From: DASSBG01 sp965651365
Lineage (GTDB): Bacteria; Pseudomonadota; Gammaproteobacteria; Xanthomonadales; Rhodanobacteraceae
NCBI GenBank assembly: GCA_965651365.1
Contig: CBFGSA010000012.1
Coordinates: forward strand, 1 to 36,719
Direction: 5' to 3'
Length of the DNA stretch: 36,719 nt
The notes below the pieces were generated by a model that was given only the letters and a program-made list of their open reading frames with translations, was not told the DNA's origin and ran no database searches. The position numbers and the translations under genes are program-made. This document shows positions 29,942 through 36,719 of the stretch, piece after piece (within the stretch, counting starts at the first letter, position 1; every line of letters starts with the position of its first letter).

Positions 29942-32026
29942 CTATCGCATTTCCAGATTCAGTGCGCGCGCAATGGATTCCCAAGGGACATACTTGTAGT
30001 TCTGGTTTTCCGCAGGCATTACATTGCGCCCGTCCTGGGCGACCATGGCGCCGTGCTCGAAGCCCGGGCCCAGGTTGTGGCTGGAGATATCCAGGCCGTC
30101 GGTTTCCGAGATGCCGTCGATGCCGCTCTCGGCGTCGGCGATGACTGCAAATGAGCCGAGATAGGCGTGATCACCCCAGCTGCGGTAGACAGCGTAGGAG
30201 TCGTTGCCCTGGCTGGAGACCACGATGTAGCCACGGCCGTCGCCCAGATCGTAGAAGCCTGATCCCTCAAGGTCGTCCTTGACCGCCGGATTGTCGGCCA
30301 CACGGTCGACGGCCGTCATCGAATCGCCTCCGTCGGGCTCGGCGTTCAAGCGCCACAAGGCAACGTCTTCTTCGCCGACGTAGAGTGTGCCGCTGGCATC
30401 ATTGGCTACGCAGCCTTCAGCCTGGCTTTGCATCTTGAACTCACGCACCTGCTTGATACGCACACGGCCATTTCCGGCACCCAGAAGTTGCCACTGGCGC
30501 ATAAGGCCTTCGGGGCTGTTGATGAATACGAAGGTATTGCCAGTCTTTGCGCTTTGGTACATGCACAATCCGTACGGGTCCTTCAGCCCGGTTGCCTGCA
30601 GCCCATCGGCGACATCAATCAGTCTGCGTGTGTGCGGATCAAGCCGATAAATGGCTACTGCCTTGTGGGTGCGATCACTGGCGGTTACGAGAATGATCTT
30701 TTTGCCGGCGAGTTCGAAATTTTCACGCAGGTCGGTGTTGTTCATCTTTCCATCGGGGCGGAATTGCAGCACCTTGCCCTGCATGTCGTAGACGTACATG
30801 CCGGCCTTCTTGTCAGTGGCGATGACCAGGCTGTCAGCCGGATGGTCCGGGTTGGCCCAGATCACCGGATCATCTGCAGCATCACCAAAGCTTCCGACCG
30901 GCACAGTCTCGATCAGCGCGGTTACTGTCTTGGTAGTTGATTTTGCATTTGCTGCTTTGGCGCTTTTCCGAGGCAATTCAAGTCTCAAAGCCGAAGCGAT
31001 GTCGCTTACCGAAACCAGCTTGAAGTTGGAGCCACCATCTTCGTCGTTGACCAGCAACACGCCATCGCTGAATCCCGGACCCGGTTGGGCGCTGGATGCA
31101 AATAGTGGTCCGGGTTCGGCAATCGCCTTGTGGGCTGCGCCCGGTGCGGACACGGTGAAGCTGCCTACATAGCGGTCCTGCTCAGCATGATTGTAGACAT
31201 TGATCTGCCCGCCCTTGGTGTCTGAGACAAACAGCCAGCCTGCGTCTGTGCCCCGATTCAGCATAGTCATGCCTTTGGACTTCTTCCCAAAGTGGCCCAG
31301 ATTTCCGGAGTCGATCAGTGTGGCATCAAGATCCGCCTCCGGATTTCCCTCGAACCTCCACACACCTACCTCTTCCTCTACTACATAGATCTGGGAACCC
31401 GTCCCCGCAGTACACTGCTTGACCGTCGTAGGTACATTGATACGCCGCACTTCGCGGGTGTCGACGTGGCCGTCTCGGGTTGTAAAAACAAGATGCTGGT
31501 CAATCTGTCCGCCATCGCCGAGCACGAAGGCATAGAGCGAGTTGTTCATTTCATCGTGCAGCAGGCACACGCCCTCGACGGCAAAGCCCAGCGGGATTTT
31601 GCGCTTGCCTATCTCCTTGATGTCCGTCCCCGTCATGCGGAACAGCTGCAAGCTGTTGTCGCTTGAGTCAAGAGTGGCCAGCAAGGTGATAGCTTGCCCT
31701 TGCAGCTTGAAGCCGTCATGAGCTGCCAGGCCCGCCACATCCCCGGCTTTGGTGCTGGATAGACGTTGCCCGTCCATTGCGTAGACTTCAAGTCCGCCAA
31801 GGCCGGTGGTGGCGACGATGAGACTATGCCCGGCGCGGGTTGAATCAGGGACAACTACGGCGAAATCGGCTTTCCCGGTGCTTGTTGCTTGAGTCTGTGC
31901 ACGGCTTTGAACTGCAGCGCTGGGGCTGCCTTTGGCGCTGTCAGAGTGTGCCTGAGATGAGGTGAAGCCGAGCAGGCAAAGTGTTGCAAGGGCGTAACAA
32001 GCGGCGCCAACGCAAAATTTTCTCAT
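29942..32026 (-). CDS. Two-domain beta-propeller phytase
   Basis: Beta-propeller phytases are calcium-dependent enzymes that remove alternating phosphates from phytate (inositol hexakisphosphate). The 694-residue precursor has a signal peptide (about residues 1-26), a first propeller-like domain (about 50-345) and a second (about 365-694). The C-terminal domain carries the recognisable family segments: ADDPVIWANPDHPADSLVIA (384-403), DPYGLCMY, FKMQSQAEGC, VGEEDVALWR, VVSSQGNDSYAVYR, DGISETDGLD and VPWESIARALN. The N-terminal domain keeps weaker versions (SDGVLLVNDEDG, VSVSDIASAL) and may be degenerate, as in other dual-domain phytases. An AGAGGA precedes the ATG on the minus strand. It is divergent from the TonB receptor gene. 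Confidence 0.9.
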   Translation of the reverse strand: MRKFCVGAACYALATLCLLGFTSSQAHSDSAKGSPSAAVQSRAQTQATSTGKADFAVVVPDSTRAGHSLIVATTGLGGLEVYAMDGQRLSSTKAGDVAGLAAHDGFKLQGQAITLLATLDSSDNSLQLFRMTGTDIKEIGKRKIPLGFAVEGVCLLHDEMNNSLYAFVLGDGGQIDQHLVFTTRDGHVDTREVRRINVPTTVKQCTAGTGSQIYVVEEEVGVWRFEGNPEADLDATLIDSGNLGHFGKKSKGMTMLNRGTDAGWLFVSDTKGGQINVYNHAEQDRYVGSFTVSAPGAAHKAIAEPGPLFASSAQPGPGFSDGVLLVNDEDGGSNFKLVSVSDIASALRLELPRKSAKAANAKSTTKTVTALIETVPVGSFGDAADDPVIWANPDHPADSLVIATDKKAGMYVYDMQGKVLQFRPDGKMNNTDLRENFELAGKKIILVTASDRTHKAVAIYRLDPHTRRLIDVADGLQATGLKDPYGLCMYQSAKTGNTFVFINSPEGLMRQWQLLGAGNGRVRIKQVREFKMQSQAEGCVANDASGTLYVGEEDVALWRLNAEPDGGDSMTAVDRVADNPAVKDDLEGSGFYDLGDGRGYIVVSSQGNDSYAVYRSWGDHAYLGSFAVIADAESGIDGISETDGLDISSHNLGPGFEHGAMVAQDGRNVMPAENQNYKYVPWESIARALNLEMR

Positions 32027-32122
32027 GGTCGTAATCCTCTTCGATCGTCGTCAAGGCCATGCCTTGCAGTTGTGGTACACGCGAGCAAGCATACGCGATC
32101 GGGCCACGGTTTGCACCAAATG

Positions 32123-32162
32123 TTCCAAGATGGTTGCATTTTGGAATGTTTGTTCGTAATCT
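32123..32162 (+). promoter_or_regulatory. Putative promoter and overlapping operator for the TonB receptor gene
   Basis: TTGCAT (32134-32139) and TAATCT (32157-32162) are separated by exactly 17 bases, a good sigma-70-type arrangement about 70 bases before the ATG. An inverted repeat TTCCAA-N12-TTGGAA (32123-32128 and 32141-32146) straddles the -35 hexamer, so a bound dimeric regulator would block RNA polymerase. The regulator is not in the window. Confidence 0.5.
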
Positions 32163-32232
32163 GCACGTGTCAACCATTTCGCCGCACCGGTATTTCATGC
32201 CGTTGGCGCAGGTTTCCGGGAGGGGTTCCATC

Positions 32233-34701
32233 ATGTTCAAACTGAATTGCATTGCTTCAAAGGTCTTGTTGCTGGGTGTCGCTGCCCTGTTCGGCTCTAC
32301 ATGCGTTGCGGCGCAGGATTCCGCGTCCCGCAACGACCAATCAACGACGAATGACAGTCAGCCACAAGAAAGCACCAAGGCAAAGGCAAAAACACCGCCA
32401 CAGGAAAGCGATGCGGTCGATCTGCGTGGTCTGGTGGTCAGCTCCGGTATCGATTACCGCAGTCATGTGGACGTACCAGCGCCGGTGCTGGTCTACGATC
32501 AGAAGTTTTTCGCCAAGTTCGAGCCGGTCTCGGTAGGCGACCAGTTGCGCCGTGTGCCCGGTGTCGCCTTCGTGGGTGATGTCGGTGAATCCGAGGCGCC
32601 AGAGATGCGTGGCCTCGGCAATGGCTACACACAGATTCTGGTCAACGGCCGACCGGTGCCGGGTATCGGTAATGATCGTTCGGTTGCGGTTGATCGCATA
32701 CCTGCAGAGATCATCGATCGCATTGAAATCATCCGCTCGCCCTCTGCGGACATGGACAGCCAAGGCGTTGGCGGTACGATCAACATCATCCTCAAGGATG
32801 GTGCCACACTGCCGCCTGGCGTTATTGTTCGTGCCGGAGTGACATGGGACAAGAAGTCCGGCAATTTTCGGCCCAATGCCGCAATTTCCTGGTCGGGGCA
32901 CAATGCGGCGAAGAACGTTTTTTACTCTCTGACTGTGGATGCCCAGAAGCGCTTCAACGAAAAGCATGCTATCCAGGAGGTGGTTGACGGCGATACCACC
33001 GGTTTCGCCGATGTTGTTGCAAGGGGTGGAGACGGACGTAGCCTGCAAAGCTGGGACAATCGCTCGAAATCGAAGGCGGTCGAACGCGAAGAACAAGGCG
33101 ATACACGAGAGTCCAGGGACTTGTCCTTCAATGGTGAACTGACTTGGCAAATATCAAACGCCTCCACGCTTCGCCTGGATGCCTCAGTGATCAGCACGCG
33201 CCGCGACGAGTACGAGAACACCTACATTTACGAGGGTGATGGAACGCCCGGCGGGCTCGACCTGGAGAATCCCGAGCGGAAGTTCGAAGCGACGCCAATC
33301 AATGAAGACAGCACCAACGTGTCGGCAACCTTCGATACCCTGTTCGGTGACCTGACCAGTTTCACCGCCTATGTCGGGCATAACCGGACCAAGGGCAGCA
33401 CGGTAAAGAATTACTTCGAGGATACGCCGGACAAGAAGGACAAGCGCAAGTCCGAGAAGGCCGATGACAGGAATTGGCTTGCCGATGCTTCCATTACGCG
33501 GCAGATGCCCGGCTTCGCTCAGTCAATGGGTATTGAGGACGCGAGCCTGAAAGTGGGTGTGCAGGCCAAGAGCAAGAATCGCGACTTCGACGCTTCCGAG
33601 GTCAAGGACTTGAGCGAAGATACAACCAAGACGACCGACGGACGGTTCAATTACAAGGAAGATCGGCTCGACGTGTTTGCCATACTTGACTTGAGCCTGA
33701 CTTCGAACCTGACATTGACTGCCGGCGCGCGAGGTGAAAACACCAAGACGACGCAGAATTATGTCAACAGAAGCTACAAAGGCGACGACCTCAAGGATAC
33801 AAGTACAGGGCATGCCTCCAGCAACGAGTTCATGCTCAACCCTTCAGCTCATTTGCGATGGAAGCTGGGCGAGGCGGATCAGCTTCGTTTCAGTGTGGCG
33901 CGCACAGTTCGTCGCCCAAGCGTGGAGCAATTGGTCCCTTCAATCGAGCTGGAGAGCCCTGGCGATTACGATGTGACAATCGGCAACCCGGACCTGAAGA
34001 TGGAGCGTTCGCTCGGCTTTGACGTCGGTTACGAGCACAATATCGGAACGAAGGGCATTGTCGGCGTAAACTTCTTTCGGCGTAACATCTCCGACTTGAT
34101 CGGTATGACCAAGATTGGCCCAGCGAGTGAAGCAGGCGAAGATCCGGAAGATTTTCCCGGTGGTCTGTTCACCTTCCGCAATATCGGTGATGCCACGGTC
34201 TACGGTGCAGAGCTTGACCTGTCGATGCCTCTGACCTTCATGGGTCTGGAGAACACAGGTGTGTTCGGCAACTACACGCGTCTGTTCTCCACGCGCCTCA
34301 ATCCATATACCGGTCGTGATGTAACCATTGACGATCAACCATCCTTTGTCTACAACGTCGGCTTGACTCAAGACATACCCGGCTGGGGTGCCAGCTTTGG
34401 CGCCAGCTATCAGAAGCAGGGTGCCGCCTACCAACACAACTCGGTCGATGAAATGCAGACGACCGAGTACGGTGGCAATCTCGAAGTGTTTCTGGAGAAG
34501 CGACTCGGGAAATCGATGGTGCTTCGTTTGACCGGCACCAATCTGCGTGATGCGTGCAGTTTCCAATATGAGCAAGACTTCGCAGGCGACAGCGCCGACG
34601 AAATCATGCAGAACAATCGAACATACAATGTCGACTTCATGGAAATTGAGCGTGAGTGCTCGTCACCCCGTTGGTCGCTCACCTTGCGCACGGTGTTCTG
34701 A
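32233..34701 (+). CDS. TonB-dependent outer-membrane receptor
   Basis: The 822-residue precursor has a signal peptide (about 1-27), a Gln/Lys/Ser-rich linker, a possible TonB box (DLRGLVVSS), a plug domain (about 80-200: QLRRVPGVAFVG, EMRGLGNGYTQILVNGRPVPG, IEIIRSPSADMDSQGVGGTINI) and a 22-strand-type beta-barrel ending in a terminal Phe (SLTLRTVF). It imports a substrate across the outer membrane using energy from TonB-ExbBD. A GGGAGGGG lies about eight bases before the ATG. It sits between two phytase genes, so phytate or partly dephosphorylated inositol phosphates are the likely ligand; that is inference from position. Codon composition is less GC-rich than in the core genes. Confidence 0.92.
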   Translation: MFKLNCIASKVLLLGVAALFGSTCVAAQDSASRNDQSTTNDSQPQESTKAKAKTPPQESDAVDLRGLVVSSGIDYRSHVDVPAPVLVYDQKFFAKFEPVSVGDQLRRVPGVAFVGDVGESEAPEMRGLGNGYTQILVNGRPVPGIGNDRSVAVDRIPAEIIDRIEIIRSPSADMDSQGVGGTINIILKDGATLPPGVIVRAGVTWDKKSGNFRPNAAISWSGHNAAKNVFYSLTVDAQKRFNEKHAIQEVVDGDTTGFADVVARGGDGRSLQSWDNRSKSKAVEREEQGDTRESRDLSFNGELTWQISNASTLRLDASVISTRRDEYENTYIYEGDGTPGGLDLENPERKFEATPINEDSTNVSATFDTLFGDLTSFTAYVGHNRTKGSTVKNYFEDTPDKKDKRKSEKADDRNWLADASITRQMPGFAQSMGIEDASLKVGVQAKSKNRDFDASEVKDLSEDTTKTTDGRFNYKEDRLDVFAILDLSLTSNLTLTAGARGENTKTTQNYVNRSYKGDDLKDTSTGHASSNEFMLNPSAHLRWKLGEADQLRFSVARTVRRPSVEQLVPSIELESPGDYDVTIGNPDLKMERSLGFDVGYEHNIGTKGIVGVNFFRRNISDLIGMTKIGPASEAGEDPEDFPGGLFTFRNIGDATVYGAELDLSMPLTFMGLENTGVFGNYTRLFSTRLNPYTGRDVTIDDQPSFVYNVGLTQDIPGWGASFGASYQKQGAAYQHNSVDEMQTTEYGGNLEVFLEKRLGKSMVLRLTGTNLRDACSFQYEQDFAGDSADEIMQNNRTYNVDFMEIERECSSPRWSLTLRTVF

Positions 34702-34726
34702 TTCACACTTCGCCTCGGAGTGCGTT

Positions 34727-34768
34727 CATCGGCAGTGGCGAATAGCAGCCGCTGCCGATGGCGGTTTT
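34727..34768 (+). terminator. Probable terminator after the TonB receptor gene
   Basis: CATCGGCAG (34727-34735) and CTGCCGATG (34752-34760) form a perfect 9-bp stem with a 16-base loop, followed by GCGG and TTTT (34765-34768). It likely ends or attenuates the receptor transcript before the phosphatase gene. Confidence 0.6.
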
Positions 34769-34893
34769 CATGCAAGCCTGGCCGATCAGGTGCGATCCGT
34801 GCGTGAATCGGGGCATGGGTTGGTTACGAGTTTGCACTTGAGATCCTGATCCACGGTCGAATCAGATTCTTTTCCGCATTGGAGCCTATTGGC

Positions 34894-36186
34894 ATGATGT
34901 CAGTCCGCAAACCGTCAAGTATTGCAGCCGTGCTGACAGTCTTCCTGCTGATTTTCAGCGGCACAGCGTGCATGCGCTCAAGCACCGTTTTGAACCAGCC
35001 CGCAAGCGGAGCGCTGAAGCTTGAGCGCGTCGTGGTGCTTATGCGCCATGGCGTCAGACCGCCCACCAAGTCATACGTGATTCCTGCCGGCTTTGCGCGA
35101 GATCCGTGGCCGACATGGGGTGTGCCGCCTGGCCACCTGACCGATCATGGTTACAAGGGCGCGGTGTTGCTGGGGCGCTGGGATCGATCAAGTCTGAGTC
35201 GTCGCGGCCTGTTGCCTGCTACGGGCTGCCAAGCCGACGCGTTTTTGAATATCTGGGCAGATACCGATCAGCGCACACGCAAGACGGGCCGTGGGTATGC
35301 GCAGGGCTTTGCGCCTGATTGCAAGATTGTGGTCGGCCACGCGGACGGAGATCGCAACGATCCGCTTTTTGCACCGATCGCGACCGGGGCTGTGCCGTAC
35401 GACCCGGAAAAGGCCAAAGCGGCCATTTTGTCCAGTGTGAACAATGATCTGGGCTCGGCCGCCGAGCCGCTCGCCGCCGAGATTGAAACCTTGGGCAGAA
35501 TACTGGCCTGCTGTGGCCCGCCTTTGTGCAAGGCTTCGGGCTTGCCCGCCGGTTGTTCGCTGGCCGATATTCCCAACGTATGGAACGAGCTGACGCCGAG
35601 AAAGCGGGTCAAATTCATTGGTCCGCTGACAGTCGGCGGCTCGGCCGCGGAGTCGATTCTGCTCGAGTATGTCGATGGCAAGCCGATGGATGATGTCGGT
35701 TGGGGGCGGGCGAGCACGGCCGATCTGACCATGTTGTCCAGGATTCATGCAGCCGAGTTCAGGTTGCTGGCACGAACGCCCTATATTGCTGATCGCGCGG
35801 CGACGCCGGTGATGCGACGAGTCCTGGGCGTTTTCGAGGGTGAGTTTCCTGCTCGCCTGACGGTGCTGGTTGGGCATGACACCAACGTGGCCCATCTCGG
35901 CGGCATGCTGGATCTGCACTGGCACGTCCCCGGCTACGCGGCCGATGATCAGGCCGTCAATGGCGGCCTGGGTTTCGAGTTGTTGCGTGGTACCGATGAG
36001 CAACGCTACGTTCGGGTGTTTTACGAGGCTCAGGGCCTGAAACAATTACGTGATTTGACGCCTCTGGATGCCGAGCATCCGCCGTACCGGGATTACCTGC
36101 AGCAACCCCTGTGCGGCCTGGAGCAGGATCCGACACTGTGTCGCCTGGACGACTTCACGCGCGCGGTGCGTGCTCGCATGCATTGA
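34894..36186 (+). CDS. AppA-type histidine acid phosphatase (probable phytase)
   Basis: Histidine acid phosphatases hydrolyse phosphomonoesters through a phosphohistidine; AppA members degrade phytate. The 430-residue precursor has a hydrophobic signal with a possible lipobox (GTAC, Cys26), the nucleophile motif RHGVRPP (51-57), DQRTRKTG, and the proton-donor motif GHDTN (327-331). Eight further cysteines (112, 143, 206, 207, 212, 221, 407, 416) match in number the four disulfides of E. coli AppA, and GWGR, LLARTPYIADRAATP and LGGMLDLHW resemble AppA closely. Glucose-1-phosphatase is a possible alternative. The first of two adjacent ATGs is used, with TGGAG upstream. The gene follows the TonB receptor and converges on iolG 38 bases away. 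Confidence 0.88.
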   Translation: MMSVRKPSSIAAVLTVFLLIFSGTACMRSSTVLNQPASGALKLERVVVLMRHGVRPPTKSYVIPAGFARDPWPTWGVPPGHLTDHGYKGAVLLGRWDRSSLSRRGLLPATGCQADAFLNIWADTDQRTRKTGRGYAQGFAPDCKIVVGHADGDRNDPLFAPIATGAVPYDPEKAKAAILSSVNNDLGSAAEPLAAEIETLGRILACCGPPLCKASGLPAGCSLADIPNVWNELTPRKRVKFIGPLTVGGSAAESILLEYVDGKPMDDVGWGRASTADLTMLSRIHAAEFRLLARTPYIADRAATPVMRRVLGVFEGEFPARLTVLVGHDTNVAHLGGMLDLHWHVPGYAADDQAVNGGLGFELLRGTDEQRYVRVFYEAQGLKQLRDLTPLDAEHPPYRDYLQQPLCGLEQDPTLCRLDDFTRAVRARMH

Positions 36187-36224
36187 GGCCGCACAGTCCA
36201 AATGGCCGGGTCGCCAGTTGGCAT

Positions 36225-36719
36225 CTATACGCTGACGGCCAGCCCGGACTCTAGTGACTCTTGTGCGGCCTCGGCCAGCCTCAAGGCTGCTACACCATCC
36301 TTGTAGCCCACGCACGCAGGCGCGCCATCGAGCATCTCGGCGAAATGGTCCATTTCGCATCGATAGGCTTCGGCGTATCGATCGAGAAAGAAGTTCTGGA
36401 ATCGGTCGCGTGATGCTCCCTCGCTGCGCCAGACCTCCACCGTGCTCTCGGTGACGTTCTCTGCGCAGACCATGCCGGCAGACGCGTAGGCTTCGATACG
36501 TTGATCATAGCCGTAACCGGAGCGCCGGCTGTTGGAGATGACGCACATGCGTCCGGATTGAGTCGTGAGCAGGGTACGCGCCGTATCGATGTCCCCCAAC
36601 TTGCCAATCTCGCGATCGACCAGGCAACTGCCTGCGGCATATACCTGGACCGGCTCTTCATTCAGAAGCCAGCGCGCCATGTCGAAGTCGTGAATTGCCA
36701 TGTCCTTGAACAGACCGCC
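36225..36719 (-). CDS. iolG: Inositol 2-dehydrogenase, C-terminal part (Gfo/Idh/MocA family)
   Basis: IolG oxidises myo-inositol to 2-keto-myo-inositol with NAD, the first step of inositol catabolism. The frame enters from the right edge and gives 164 residues to a TAG at 36225-36227. It starts GGLFKDMAIHDFDMARWLL, the family segment with the catalytic Asp/His pair of the second domain (KDMAIHDFD), then EEPVQVYAAGSCLVD, GDIDTARTLL, NSRRSGYGYDQRIEAY, and a C-terminal RYAEAYRCEMDHF and AEAAQESLESG. These match inositol 2-dehydrogenases better than other Gfo/Idh members. The NAD-binding domain lies outside the window. Its presence beside two phytases points to use of the inositol ring. Confidence 0.8.
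   Translation of the reverse strand, partial: GGLFKDMAIHDFDMARWLLNEEPVQVYAAGSCLVDREIGKLGDIDTARTLLTTQSGRMCVISNSRRSGYGYDQRIEAYASAGMVCAENVTESTVEVWRSEGASRDRFQNFFLDRYAEAYRCEMDHFAEMLDGAPACVGYKDGVAALRLAEAAQESLESGLAVSV

Noticed and set aside
29772..29984. Minus-strand 70-codon frame between the IS remnant and the phytase gene
   Set aside because: It overlaps the phytase C-terminus in another frame and has no recognised motif or ribosome-binding site.

Overview
The window looks like a chromosome segment from a high-GC gammaproteobacterium of the Xanthomonadales/Lysobacterales (Xanthomonas, Lysobacter or Rhodanobacteraceae relatives). The basis is gene order and protein similarity recalled from family knowledge, not a database search. 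The order holA-nadD-rsfS-rlmH, folC-SPOR-cvpA-purF, yebC-ruvC-ruvA-kup-ruvB-ybgC-tolQRAB-pal-cpoB-queE-queC-tRNA-Lys is a core housekeeping backbone, and the intergenic gaps carry short GC-rich tandem and palindromic repeats.

Layout. 1-3129: tail of an unidentified gene, a strong terminator, then a tight NAD/ribosome/replication block (holA, nadD, rsfS, rlmH). 3360-8042: folate and purine synthesis genes (folC, purF) with a two-SPOR-domain membrane protein and cvpA between them. 8221-14198: a glycan/envelope patch with one GT4 glycosyltransferase on the plus strand facing two minus-strand operons (DUF455 ferritin-like protein, unknown membrane protein, GT-C-like membrane protein; and GT2 plus DUF2304). 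14712-26940: translation regulator YebC, RuvABC resolvasome with kup embedded, the complete Tol-Pal envelope system, and two queuosine genes. 26973-27047: tRNA-Lys(UUU).

Downstream of the tRNA the character changes: base composition is visibly less GC-rich and the content is accessory. It starts with an AbiEi/AbiEii toxin-antitoxin pair (27406-28885). Next is an insertion-sequence scar in which the N-terminal part of an ISL3-type transposase is fused in frame to the tail of an IS21-type IstB (28942-29598). The last part (29942-36719) is a phytate/inositol module: a two-domain beta-propeller phytase, a divergently transcribed TonB-dependent receptor, an AppA-type histidine acid phosphatase, and the C-terminal part of an inositol 2-dehydrogenase. 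Together these could strip phosphate from phytate outside the cytoplasm, import a product across the outer membrane, and begin inositol catabolism.

The most unusual structural signal is a family of 7-bp tandem repeats (GGGACTC, GACTTCC, GGGAGTA, GCTCACC types) in many intergenic gaps. Eight perfect GACTTCC copies end 3 bp before holA, and four GAGTCCC copies lie inside the ruvC reading frame and are an exact inverted copy of an array upstream of ruvC. No CRISPR array, rRNA, riboswitch or replication origin was seen.
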